In this document: positions 25,661-33,844 of the stretch, piece after piece
Layout of the letters: each line of letters starts with the position of its first letter
How positions within the stretch are numbered: the stretch's first letter is position 1
Translations under genes and position numbers: made by a program
The notes under the pieces: generated by a model
Database searches by the model: none
Told to the model about the DNA's origin: nothing
What the model saw: the letters and a program-made list of their open reading frames with translations, nothing else
Assembly (NCBI GenBank): GCA_028533045.1
Contig: JAQQAP010000008.1
Span: forward strand, 186,001 to 250,000
Reading direction: 5' to 3'
Source: Spirochaetales bacterium
Lineage (GTDB): Bacteria > Spirochaetota > Spirochaetia > DSM-2461
Length of the DNA stretch: 64,000 bases

Positions 25661-26650
25661 ATTACGTCCGGCGTTCTTGGCTTGATAAAGGGCCCGATCG
25701 GCCCGTTGGAAGAGATCGCTTGCCGAGTCACCCGGTTTAAATTCCGCCACTCCCAGGCTTGTCGTTATTTGAATGCCCTCTTCGAATTCAATTTGCTCAA
25801 TGGATTTTCTGAGTTTTTCCGCTATGTTTATGGCTTCCCCTGCTTCTGTTTCGGGAAGAATGACAACCAGCTCATCTCCTCCCCATCGCCCGGCAAAATC
25901 GGTATTTCTGAAGAGCGATTTAAAAACAACGGCCGCTTTAACAAGTATCTCGTCGCCCATAAGATGGCCATAGGTATCGTTAATGGTTTTAAAATGATCA
26001 ATATCGGAAATGATGAGTGAAAAAACCGAATTGTATCTGTTGGCCCGGTTAATTTCGTTTTCCAGGAGGGAATCGATCCGGTTTCTGTTATAGAGGCCTG
26101 TGAGTTTATCGGTTACAACGGCCGCTTCCAGTTCCCTGTAGGCCTCCATTATGGTTCTGGTTTTTTCATTAACCATATTTTCCAGTTTTTGGGTTATGTT
26201 CTCTATCTCTTTTAGGGGATAGGATTCTCCCTCTTCGTGGACATCGGTGGGAAAGGATATGTGCAGATGGGCAATTTCGACTTTTTCGTCCTTCGTGAGA
26301 GTCATAACCAGAGTTTCTCTTAAATGGTTTAGCGAAAAATCCTGTCCTTGGGCTTGTCCCTTTATGTTTAACTGATAAGCCGCCACGGCGCAATTCTCAG
26401 AGAGGAGAACAACCTTTTTGTTCTGAAGGGAGTAGGTAATTTTTGAGTCTACTTCTTCAATATCTCGCCTGAGCAGATCTTCGAAGGTTTCCCTTTTATA
26501 GGCCGTCTCATCCATACCCGTTCCGAAACCGGTTAGGTTCTCATTGAGCATAGCCCTGGTCCCCTCCAGGTCCCGGTGGATAAAGTAGGTGTCCAGGAAT
26601 CGAACCAGGGCTTCTTCAAATAGCTGCTGCCGTGACTTTGAATGGTTCAT
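25640..26650 (-). CDS. Diguanylate cyclase with SnoaL/NTF2-like N-terminal domain
   Basis: 336 residues, soluble. Residues 1-135 look like a SnoaL/NTF2-type small domain (RFLDTYFIHRDLEGTRAMLN, a fold often used to bind a ligand), followed by a short helix. The GGDEF domain is about 165-336. The signature is GGDEL (GRWGGDELVVILPE) instead of GGDEF, and the inhibitory RxxD site is present as RNTD. Phe to Leu at that position is tolerated in some active cyclases, so activity is likely but not certain. Ribosome site AGGA. Convergent with the RND operon, sharing its terminator. Confidence 0.87.
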   Translation of the reverse strand: MNHSKSRQQLFEEALVRFLDTYFIHRDLEGTRAMLNENLTGFGTGMDETAYKRETFEDLLRRDIEEVDSKITYSLQNKKVVLLSENCAVAAYQLNIKGQAQGQDFSLNHLRETLVMTLTKDEKVEIAHLHISFPTDVHEEGESYPLKEIENITQKLENMVNEKTRTIMEAYRELEAAVVTDKLTGLYNRNRIDSLLENEINRANRYNSVFSLIISDIDHFKTINDTYGHLMGDEILVKAAVVFKSLFRNTDFAGRWGGDELVVILPETEAGEAINIAEKLRKSIEQIEFEEGIQITTSLGVAEFKPGDSASDLFQRADRALYQAKNAGRNKAALFG

Positions 26651-26716
26651 GTCCTAAAGTTTAACTCTTTTGTTGGGAATTTCAAATAAATACTCTTGGA
26701 CCAGGACCTATGGGTT

Positions 26717-27568
26717 TTAAAGTATGGGCAGCCAGACCTCGGCCCAGTATTCACGCATTTTCTCATCTTTGGGAATGTAGTACTCCACCTGGGGCAGTTT
26801 TGCCAGTTCATGGCCTGTAGCGGGGAGCCATTCGGCGAAAATGCGGTGCCATGTATCCTGGAGTGCCCGGGGCATGGGGCCTTTACACTCAAAAATGGCC
26901 CACTTGCCTGCGGGGATTTCCCGTTCCTCAAATCGGCCTTTGTCTTGGCCCTTAAAGGGAACCGATACGGAGTAGGTAAAGGTTTTGTCCGGCTGTTCGT
27001 CAAAACAGATCCCGAACATTTTACCGAAGTCGGACGAGTAGTTCCCCAGCTCTTTCGTCACGCCGGCAGCTACGATTTCCTGCCAGAACCGGGGAATCTC
27101 TTCGAAGTTTCTGTTGTCTTCTGTGGTGGTCGTGAGGGAGGTCCCCAATACGCGAAAGGCGTCCTTTTCTTCAATGCGATAGTTCATCTCAATGTCTCCT
27201 TTGATAGAAATTGAGAAGCCTATTTTATGGTAGGATTTGAGCTGATTGGCCTTGCCCTTCACCTGGGAGGGAGAGATGGCGTGGACCGATTTGAAGGCCC
27301 GGGAGAAGGCTTCAGGTGAGGAGTAGCCGTAGTCATAGGCCACATCAATCACTTTCTTTTCCCCGGATATCAAATCTTTTACGGCCAGAGTCATCCGTCT
27401 CCGACGGATGTACTCGCTTAGGCTGACTCCGGTAACCGCATCGAAGAGTCGGGTAAAATAAAGTCGGCTCAAGCAGGCCTTGTCACAGAGAACATCCATG
27501 TCGATTTCTCCACAGAGGTTTTCTTCTATGTAGTCCACGCAATCGGTCAGTCGCTCAATCCATTTCAT
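26717..27568 (-). CDS. AraC-family regulator with GyrI-like effector domain
   Basis: 283 residues. Residues 1-105 form a double helix-turn-helix AraC DNA-binding domain (DKACLSRLYFTRLFDAVTG and YDYGYSSPEAFSRAFKSV). Residues about 125-283 form a GyrI-like small-molecule-binding domain (RIEEKDAFRVLGTSLTTT, AGKWAIFECKGPMPRALQ). This order, DNA-binding part first, is that of Rob-like regulators that sense amphipathic drugs or metabolites. AAGGAAG ribosome site. No clear target adjacent. Confidence 0.92.
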   Translation of the reverse strand: MKWIERLTDCVDYIEENLCGEIDMDVLCDKACLSRLYFTRLFDAVTGVSLSEYIRRRRMTLAVKDLISGEKKVIDVAYDYGYSSPEAFSRAFKSVHAISPSQVKGKANQLKSYHKIGFSISIKGDIEMNYRIEEKDAFRVLGTSLTTTTEDNRNFEEIPRFWQEIVAAGVTKELGNYSSDFGKMFGICFDEQPDKTFTYSVSVPFKGQDKGRFEEREIPAGKWAIFECKGPMPRALQDTWHRIFAEWLPATGHELAKLPQVEYYIPKDEKMREYWAEVWLPIL

Positions 27569-27646
27569 TCAGGCTTCCTTGAGATAAGGCTAACCGATTC
27601 TATCACAGTTCTCATGATAAAATCTGCTCAGTCAAATCAGCAAGGA

Positions 27647-28534
27647 CTACTCTTCTTCCCAAAGTACCAAGAGCGATGACAGGCACATATCTTCCCAGCT
27701 TGTTCCCGGGTAAACCGATTTAACGGAAATCTCAATTCCCCTGTTCCAATCCCACGGGCCTACCGGTAGTATGACCGGTTCCCGCTCGTCGGGGAGAGTA
27801 AAGACAAGAGATTCTTGACCGGGGGAAGAGAGTTCTATTTCTTCGGGACGGGCGTTTTTCTCAAAGAGATCGGCCCGGCGGTAAACCCCGTTAAAGATTA
27901 TGACTCTTTTTACCAGAAAATCCCATTCGTAGGAAGGTCGTATAGAGAGTGTGCTTCCCTCACCTTTTCCCGTCTCGCCTTCTGCCCAAAAATCGGAGAG
28001 ACTCACATCGGGGGTTATGTTGCTTGCCGAATAAGTTATAGGACCGCTCGAGAGTTGTTCTGTGAGCTCCGAACTGGCGGTGACTTCATAGCTTTCCGAA
28101 TAGAGGGGAGAGTTTGTGCCGGGGAGATCGGAGAAGATTTCCAGGATCTCCTTGTCATTATAGAGAATGAGAATGTCCCCGGAGAAAAGATATTTGGCTG
28201 TGGATTTCTGGTCTGTCGGGTCTTGCCATCCTAGGGGGTTGTAGAATTCTTTTTGCCGGTAGTTCAGGTTAATCGTGCCGTATTCATGCCGCCCGAAAGG
28301 GGTTTCGACCACTCGAATATTATCCGTACTGTAGCTACCTTCCCGGTCTGTCAGGGATTCTCCCCCTTCCTGCGTCCAGTGGTATTCGCCTGCCGTGCCA
28401 AATTCGGCTTCCGTCATTGACGGATCGGGGAATGATACGAGTTGAAAGGAACGGCCTGCAAAGGATGGTTCGGCCCCTAAATTCAGTGCAAAAAATACAA
28501 CGTATAATGTTAATAAGTGATATCTTTTTATCAT
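27647..28534 (-). CDS. Secreted protein with NADase-type glycan-binding domain
   Basis: 295 residues with a signal peptide (1-21, ending LGAEP). The C-terminal half matches the NADase-type glycan-binding (discoidin-like) domain: VKRVIIFNGVYRRADLFEKN, then EIELSSPG, and the closing SVKSVYPGTSWEDMCLSSL. The N-terminal half (about 25-150) is unrecognised. Such domains bind sugars at the cell surface in some proteins; no catalytic part is visible here. It precedes the antiporter gene by nothing functional in common that I can see. Ribosome site AGGAAT. Confidence 0.6.
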   Translation of the reverse strand: MIKRYHLLTLYVVFFALNLGAEPSFAGRSFQLVSFPDPSMTEAEFGTAGEYHWTQEGGESLTDREGSYSTDNIRVVETPFGRHEYGTINLNYRQKEFYNPLGWQDPTDQKSTAKYLFSGDILILYNDKEILEIFSDLPGTNSPLYSESYEVTASSELTEQLSSGPITYSASNITPDVSLSDFWAEGETGKGEGSTLSIRPSYEWDFLVKRVIIFNGVYRRADLFEKNARPEEIELSSPGQESLVFTLPDEREPVILPVGPWDWNRGIEISVKSVYPGTSWEDMCLSSLLVLWEEE

Positions 28535-28541
28535 GTAATTC

Positions 28542-30224
28542 CTATCCTAAGGCATCGGCCTTGCTTTTCATCTCCATCACCTGGAGGCTTAGTTTCTTGC
28601 GGGCGGTACGCTCTTCCAGAATCCCCAGGCAATTCCCTTCTTTATCGGTAAGTGAGAGAAAATCACGATTGTTTTTTTTCATAAGCCCAAAGGCTTCTTC
28701 CGCCGGAGCTTCCACGGGGCAGGTCCCCATAAGGGGCAGCATTATATCGTGGGCCAAAAGGAAGGGGGAGAGCTCGGAGGCCACAAAGGTATCCTTAAGA
28801 TTGTCTATGGTGATGATGCCTATAACTTTATGATCCCGGTTAACAACGGGATAGACCAGATCGTCCTGATCGGAGAAAATATGAAGGATATCTTCGATCG
28901 TTCGGTTCTCTTCTATCATGGTAGTGTTGGTCATCAGGTCCTTGGCCTTGCTTCGGGCGATCAGGTCCTCTTCGGTAATGTTCAGCCCCGTTTCCCCCGC
29001 CTTGTCCACGGCGTATTTAACGCTGGGCGGTCCCAGGAGCTGTACCACGAAGGTTGTGGTGGTAACGACCATAACGATGATGCTCCCCAGGGGCTCGGGG
29101 AAGGTCTGTCCGGCAATAACAGAAAGACCTACGGCCACACCGGCCTGGCTGAGGAGACAGAAGGGGAGGTACTTTTTAACCGTTTCCGGAGCTTTTGAGA
29201 CAACCGCACCCATGGTGGCTCCCAGGAACTTTCCTCCCGTTCGTCCTACCAGAAAGAGAGCGGCCAGAATGGCCACCAGGCCGTTAATCTGGCTCACATC
29301 CATTTTGGCGCCCACCATGACAAAGAAGAGCACGTAGATGGGAGGAGTAAATTTTTCTACCAGACCAAAGAGGTTCTTACTTTTCTTGGGGGAGTAGTTA
29401 ACCATGAAGAACCCCATGGCCATGGCGCAGAGAATGGTGTCCAGGTCCAATACCTCACTCAGCCCAATGATGAGCAGTATGATTCCCAGGGAGAAGACAA
29501 GGGTCTTGTCGTCATCGATATAGCCCCGAATCAGCTTGGAAAGCCCCCATCCCATGAGGGACCCAATCAGGATAGATCCGCCGATTTCCCACAGAAGCAA
29601 AAGAAGGCTCATGCCCAATCCGGCTGTGGCAGTTCCCATAAGAGCTCCCGCCACGCTGGTGGCTACCGCAAAAAGCAACAGCGCCACTCCGTCGTCCATG
29701 GCCACCAGACCCAGGACCGTGGATGTGAGGGGCCCCCGGGTTTTATTCTCCCAGAGGACATCTGTGGTCGCCGCCGGGGCCGTAGCCGAGGAAATTGCAC
29801 CGAGAAGAAGCCCCAGAGCCAGGGCCAGGTTAAAGTCCTTGAAAATAAAATAGGCTCCAAAGGTAACCAGTGTCCCAACCACAAGAAAGGCTCCCATGGC
29901 TTCCAGAATCAGAATCCAGGCGAACTGGCTTCCGTATTTTTTGAGGGTTTTGATCTTTAGCTCCCCCCCTATCATGAAGCCGATAAGGGCCAGGGCAAAG
30001 GAGCTGAATCCTTCCAGGTCGGCAATGGACCTGGTGGTAATCAATTTAAAACCGGACTGTCCCAGGATAATTCCAATGGCAATGTAGCCGACTACCTGGG
30101 GAATTTTCAGGCGCTGGAAAAGCCGTCCCCCCGCAGACCCGAGGAAAAGGACCAATCCCAGGAGAAGGATTATGTTAAAATGCTCCGGTGAGAAGGACTG
30201 GAGGATGTGGTTAAACTCATTCAT
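28542..30224 (-). CDS. CPA2-type cation/proton antiporter with C-terminal CBS pair
   Basis: 560 residues. About twelve membrane segments in residues 10-400 with the CPA2/Kef pattern (GGRLFQRLKIPQVVGYIAIG, GLVAMDDGVALLLFAVATS, LLSQAGVAVGLSVIAG). Residues about 425-550 are two CBS domains (AKDLMTNTTMI, HDIMLPLMG), which usually bind adenine nucleotides and gate transport. Probably exchanges K+ or Na+ for H+. The upstream gene, a PTS EIIA protein, ends two bases before this start, which suggests the antiporter is controlled by PTS phosphorylation. Confidence 0.9.
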   Translation of the reverse strand: MNEFNHILQSFSPEHFNIILLLGLVLFLGSAGGRLFQRLKIPQVVGYIAIGIILGQSGFKLITTRSIADLEGFSSFALALIGFMIGGELKIKTLKKYGSQFAWILILEAMGAFLVVGTLVTFGAYFIFKDFNLALALGLLLGAISSATAPAATTDVLWENKTRGPLTSTVLGLVAMDDGVALLLFAVATSVAGALMGTATAGLGMSLLLLLWEIGGSILIGSLMGWGLSKLIRGYIDDDKTLVFSLGIILLIIGLSEVLDLDTILCAMAMGFFMVNYSPKKSKNLFGLVEKFTPPIYVLFFVMVGAKMDVSQINGLVAILAALFLVGRTGGKFLGATMGAVVSKAPETVKKYLPFCLLSQAGVAVGLSVIAGQTFPEPLGSIIVMVVTTTTFVVQLLGPPSVKYAVDKAGETGLNITEEDLIARSKAKDLMTNTTMIEENRTIEDILHIFSDQDDLVYPVVNRDHKVIGIITIDNLKDTFVASELSPFLLAHDIMLPLMGTCPVEAPAEEAFGLMKKNNRDFLSLTDKEGNCLGILEERTARKKLSLQVMEMKSKADALG

Positions 30225-30226
30225 GG

Positions 30227-30676
30227 CTATTCTCCCGCTATCAGTTTGAGGATTTCTTCGCCTGCCGCCGCCTTTATCAAGGCTTCCCGGCGGGATTCGT
30301 CCTTGAGCTTTTCCATAATTTGGGAGAGGAGGCGGATATGCTGTTTATGCTGATTTTCCCCTGCCACAATCATAACGACAAGGTTCACCGGAATCCCGTC
30401 GATGCTTTCGTAATCGTTTATCCCCTCCGGGCAGACGCCCAGGGCGGCGACGGGCTGTTCCACACCTTTATAGCGAATATGGGGGACGGCTATACCCATC
30501 CCTATACCGGTGCTCATAAGCTGTTCCCGGTAGAATATCTCCCGCTTGAGCTCCTCTTCTCCTGTGGCACGTTTGGTGGCGAGCAGATTATCCATTAGTT
30601 CAATAAGAGCTTCGGTTTTCGTTTTTTCTTGCAGAACAAGGCAGTTTTCCTTGTGGAAAATAGTATTCAGGTCCAT
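30227..30676 (-). CDS. PTS EIIA domain protein (fructose/PtsN type)
   Basis: 149 residues, a single EIIA domain of the fructose/nitrogen family. The phosphorylated histidine is H66 in GIGMGIAVPHIRY, and the later VNLVVMIVAGENQHKQHIRLLSQI segment is typical. With no sugar permease nearby it is likely regulatory, like PtsN, which controls K+ transport in enterobacteria. Its tight linkage to a cation antiporter fits. Strong GAGGGG ribosome site. Confidence 0.92.
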   Translation of the reverse strand: MDLNTIFHKENCLVLQEKTKTEALIELMDNLLATKRATGEEELKREIFYREQLMSTGIGMGIAVPHIRYKGVEQPVAALGVCPEGINDYESIDGIPVNLVVMIVAGENQHKQHIRLLSQIMEKLKDESRREALIKAAAGEEILKLIAGE

Positions 30677-30828
30677 AAATCCCCTCTCTCTAGGCTATTT
30701 TAGATCATTATGTCCTTAAAAGTCCTTTTATGTCTATGCTTTATCCTCCTCTGATTTTAAATTTAAACTTTTTCTTAATTTGCGTTTAAGAGACTTGTCT
30801 ATCTCACTTTAATATATTAAAACATATA

Positions 30829-30848
30829 CATACCAACCGGTCGGTATG
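30829..30848. promoter_or_regulatory. Probable TetR operator over the ribosome site
   Basis: CATACCAACCGGTCGGTATG is a 20-base palindrome with two mismatches located immediately before the TetR gene's GGAGG. Position implies autorepression. Confidence 0.65.
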
Positions 30849-30856
30849 GAGGTAAA

Positions 30857-31447
30857 ATGGATACCAGAGAGAATATTTTAGATTTGACATTCAGGACGCT
30901 TCTGGAAGAGGGATATGAGAAGGTCTCCCTTAATAGCTTGATTCGAAAATCCCGATTAACCAAGGGAGCTTTCTATCATTACTTCCAAAGCAAGGATGAA
31001 TTGATCGAGGAGGTCATCAACACCTATTTAATCAGTCAGATTGAGCAATTTGCCAGGGAGCTTGAGAAGGGGAAAGGAAGTACAACAGAGAAACTTTCTT
31101 CTATGGCGGAAAGAATTGAAATTATTTTGGGGCACCTTTTTCCTTCCGGTTCGGAAGAACAGGTTTCCGATTTCTTTTCCTTACTGATGGGAGTGGCCCG
31201 TGACAATGAAAATATACGGAAGATGGAAAAGAGAACGGCTCAAACAATCATAACTTTCATTTGTCACATTATTGATGAAGGCAAGGCTGGAGGAGCCGTA
31301 AGAGATGAGGTGGAGGCAAAAGAAACAGCCCGTTTGATCTATTACAGTGTGAGGGGAACCATGATGGAGTGGGCCCTTCACAAGGAGGGATCTCTTAGGG
31401 AAAGGCTTGATGGAACCATAAAGGGCTTTTTATCGCTTATAGGTTAA
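30857..31447 (+). CDS. TetR family transcriptional regulator
   Basis: 196 residues. N-terminal helix-turn-helix: GYEKVSLNSLIRKSRLTKGA followed by FYHYFQSKDELIEEV, the classic TetR recognition helix. The C-terminal domain is unassigned. It is followed after 41 bases by a QueG-like [4Fe-4S] protein gene, likely its target and co-transcribed. A 20-base palindrome overlaps its leader. GGAGG ribosome site. Confidence 0.92.
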   Translation: MDTRENILDLTFRTLLEEGYEKVSLNSLIRKSRLTKGAFYHYFQSKDELIEEVINTYLISQIEQFARELEKGKGSTTEKLSSMAERIEIILGHLFPSGSEEQVSDFFSLLMGVARDNENIRKMEKRTAQTIITFICHIIDEGKAGGAVRDEVEAKETARLIYYSVRGTMMEWALHKEGSLRERLDGTIKGFLSLIG

Positions 31448-31488
31448 AGCGGCTCTGAAGTCGTTTAATTAAAAAAAGGATTTAAAAT

Positions 31489-32544
31489 ATGTTGGGAAAG
31501 CAAGAAGATATTTATACTGAGTTTATCTCTCATTACAAGGAAAAAGTCGTAACCTGTGCAGAGGATTCTCCCATGCAGGGATTTGAGTATTTCGACTGCC
31601 GGGAGTACAGGACAAAAATCAATGATAATACTCCTCTTATTGTAAAAAAGCTTACTTCCAATGGGGTAAAAGGTTTCTTCTCCGTGGCAAAAATAATGAA
31701 GGGCTGTATGGGGATGATGTTAAAAGCGACAAATCGTTCCTATAAAGAATTGGAACCATACTTGAGTGATCTGGAGAAGGGAAAGGCTGTGGAAAGGACC
31801 GAGCATCCTCTTTTGGCCGATTATCCCAATAAGGATTTATGGGATGAGTTAAACCGTTATGCCTGGGACAGGTGGCGAATCCTTTTAGGTTTTACCGAAT
31901 TGACCGATCAGTTTGTTTTTAAGGGAAAATCGGTACTGTTCAGTCATGCCCTTGTTTGTATCCAGGAAATGGATAAGGAAAAGATTGATCAGGCCCCCGA
32001 CTATCCTGCCGGGGAAGAGGTTTTAGGGGTATATCGAGATTTGGGGGTGGCGGTAAATGATATAGCCCTTTGGCTTCGGACGAGAGGTATCCGTTCTCAG
32101 GCAAATCATCCCTTGGGTGGGTTAACCAATACGTCGCCCTTGGCAGCGAAGGCCGGTATGGGGTGGCAAGGTTGCAACGGCCTGTTAATTACTCCCCAAT
32201 TCGGGCAAAGATTACGAATCGCTCCGGTTTTTATAGAGGGACAGTTTTTTGAGTATACCGATAGCAGGGAACACGATTGGATTGAAGCATTTTGTGCCAA
32301 ATGCGGCAAGTGTCTAAGAAGTTGTCCTACCGGGGCCATCTACAAAGAAAAAGTTGACTCCCAACGAGATGTACCCGGCATAGACTCTATTCGAACATGC
32401 ATTGATCGGGAAAAATGTTTTCCCTACTTTAACAAAACCTTAGGCTGCTCTGTATGTGTTAAAGTTTGTCCCTTCTCTCAAGGTCCCGATCGCTATGAAA
32501 AACTTAAGAAGGCTACTTTGAGAACTAAATCTCAATCCCGATAA
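31489..32544 (+). CDS. QueG-like double [4Fe-4S] cluster protein
   Basis: 351 residues. The C-terminal part has two cluster motifs: CAKCGKCLRSCPTGAI (about 267-282) and CIDREKC followed by GCSVCVKVCPFSQ, as in epoxyqueuosine reductase and reductive dehalogenases. Upstream, HPLGGLTNTSPLAAKAGMGWQG resembles the corrinoid-binding region of that family. The N-terminal 150 residues differ from QueG, and a genuine queG is normally not TetR-linked, so I would not call it QueG. Probably a corrinoid or Fe-S redox enzyme of unknown substrate. Its 3' end overlaps the convergent MbfA gene by 20 bases. Confidence 0.75.
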   Translation: MLGKQEDIYTEFISHYKEKVVTCAEDSPMQGFEYFDCREYRTKINDNTPLIVKKLTSNGVKGFFSVAKIMKGCMGMMLKATNRSYKELEPYLSDLEKGKAVERTEHPLLADYPNKDLWDELNRYAWDRWRILLGFTELTDQFVFKGKSVLFSHALVCIQEMDKEKIDQAPDYPAGEEVLGVYRDLGVAVNDIALWLRTRGIRSQANHPLGGLTNTSPLAAKAGMGWQGCNGLLITPQFGQRLRIAPVFIEGQFFEYTDSREHDWIEAFCAKCGKCLRSCPTGAIYKEKVDSQRDVPGIDSIRTCIDREKCFPYFNKTLGCSVCVKVCPFSQGPDRYEKLKKATLRTKSQSR

Positions 32545-33391
32545 AAACCCGCACCAGAACCCCGATTCCAAAGGAGAGGGCGGAAACACCCAGGCTCAGT
32601 CCGGCCATCTCCAGGAAGTGTTTGATAAAGGACATCTCCTTGGCAACGGAGATATAGAAGTTGAATACGGCAATAATCAAAACGGCAATTCCCAGAGTCA
32701 CGCCCAGAGCGGCTATAAAGTTTTCCATAAGCAGGAAGGGGAGAACCAGAAGTATTACTGTTATAATGTAGGCCATCCCCGTGTAAACCGAGGCGGTAAA
32801 GGCCTTGCTGCTGTTCTCTTCTGCCCGGTGGGAGAGGAATTCGGAGGACGCCATGGAGAGTGAGGCGGCAATACCCGTAATAAGACCGGTAAGGGCAATA
32901 AGATGGGTGTTCTGAAAGGCGAAGGTATAACCGGCCAGAGCCCCTGTTAACTCTACCAGAGCGTCATTCAGTCCCAGAACGATGGAGCCCACATATTCCA
33001 GTCGCTCTTCCTGAATCATCTTAAGGAGCTCCTGTTCGTGGCGCTCTTCATCGGCCAGAATCTTTTGGAAGCCGTCAATTTCATTTATCTCTTTGCTATA
33101 GGTTTTTTGGGCGGCTTCTTCCAGCTTTTCCACCATTTTAAGAACAAAGGTAAGCCCCAGAACGCGGGCGCAGATAACTACGAAGCGGGCATAGAAACGA
33201 TTCGGTTTTACATCGACACCGGAGAACTTCTTGAACATTTCATAGTGCTGGGCCTCGTCCCGGGAGAATTGTTCCAGAATCTTTCTGTTGTTCTCATCTT
33301 TTTCTATCTTTGCGAGCCTGCCGTAGAAGATACTGGCTGTGATCTCCTCTTTCTGAAACTGTTTGAGCATTTTTAGCTTTTTGCCGTCCAT
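32525..33391 (-). CDS. MbfA-like iron exporter: ferritin-like domain plus VIT1/CCC1 membrane domain
   Basis: About 288 residues. Residues 1-135 form a rubrerythrin/ferritin-like four-helix domain with diiron ligands visible in EEITASIFYGRL, SRDEAQHYEMF and ADEERHEQELL. From about 138 on there is a VIT1/CCC1 transporter domain with some five helices (GLNDALVELTGALAGYTFAF). This fusion is the membrane-bound ferritin (MbfA) type, which exports iron and protects against peroxide. The ATG at 33391 has GGGAGAG directly upstream; an earlier in-frame start at 33427 lacks a ribosome site. Divergent from the oxidoreductase operon. Confidence 0.9.
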   Translation of the reverse strand: MDGKKLKMLKQFQKEEITASIFYGRLAKIEKDENNRKILEQFSRDEAQHYEMFKKFSGVDVKPNRFYARFVVICARVLGLTFVLKMVEKLEEAAQKTYSKEINEIDGFQKILADEERHEQELLKMIQEERLEYVGSIVLGLNDALVELTGALAGYTFAFQNTHLIALTGLITGIAASLSMASSEFLSHRAEENSSKAFTASVYTGMAYIITVILLVLPFLLMENFIAALGVTLGIAVLIIAVFNFYISVAKEMSFIKHFLEMAGLSLGVSALSFGIGVLVRVFIGIEI

Positions 33392-33497
33392 TCTCTCTCC
33401 CTTAATCCTTTTGCTCAATCCTACCACCGGCGCCCAAGGACTGTCTATAGACTTTTATTAAGAAGGGCATGGCTGGAGTGGCTTAAGACAGCAGGGA

Positions 33498-33515
33498 ATA
33501 GTGTATTTACACTAT
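33498..33515. promoter_or_regulatory. Perfect palindrome between MbfA and the oxidoreductase operon
   Basis: ATAGTGTATTTACACTAT has eight-base arms around TT with no mismatch. It lies 107 bases upstream of the MbfA start and 43 bases upstream of the other promoter's -35. A protein-binding site is likely; the protein is unknown. Confidence 0.5.
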
Positions 33516-33557
33516 CATGACTGGCCTAATGATCTAATCGCCTTTTTGATGAATTTA

Positions 33558-33586
33558 TTGTCACTTTTGACAAACGGCTCTATAAT
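33558..33586 (+). promoter_or_regulatory. Promoter of the 2-oxoacid oxidoreductase operon with built-in palindrome
   Basis: TTGTCA (33558-33563), a 17-base spacer and a perfect TATAAT (33581-33586). The -35 is also the left arm of TTGTCActttTGACAA (33558-33573), so a regulator binding there should block RNA polymerase. Confidence 0.65.
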
Positions 33587-33625
33587 GTCAATATAAACTT
33601 TATAGACCAACTCCAGGGAGTGTTC

Positions 33626-33841
33626 ATGGCTAAAGGAAAAGTGACTTTTATTACGGATAGGTGCAAGGGCTGCGGGCTCTGTGTTAACGCCTGTCCCAAG
33701 GAGATTCTGGAAATAGACCGGACGACCCTCAATAAAAACGGATATCAGCCGGCCCATATAGCAAAGCCGGAAGAGTGCATCGGCTGTGCCGCCTGCGCCC
33801 TCATGTGTCCCGATCAAGTAATCACAGTGGAAAGGGAGTAG
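33626..33841 (+). CDS. 2-oxoacid:ferredoxin oxidoreductase, ferredoxin-like delta subunit
   Basis: 71 residues with two [4Fe-4S] motifs, CKGCGLCVNACP and CIGCAACALMCP. It is the electron-carrying small subunit of the four-subunit KorDABC/VorDABC type. AGGGAG five bases before the ATG at 33626 chooses this start over a GTG two codons earlier. First gene of the operon; the alpha subunit follows after three bases. Confidence 0.92.
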   Translation: MAKGKVTFITDRCKGCGLCVNACPKEILEIDRTTLNKNGYQPAHIAKPEECIGCAACALMCPDQVITVERE

Positions 33842-33844
33842 AGA

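Noticed and set aside
31489-32544. Calling this gene queG (epoxyqueuosine reductase)
   Set aside because: Cluster motifs agree but the N-terminal half and TetR linkage do not; a family-level name is safer.
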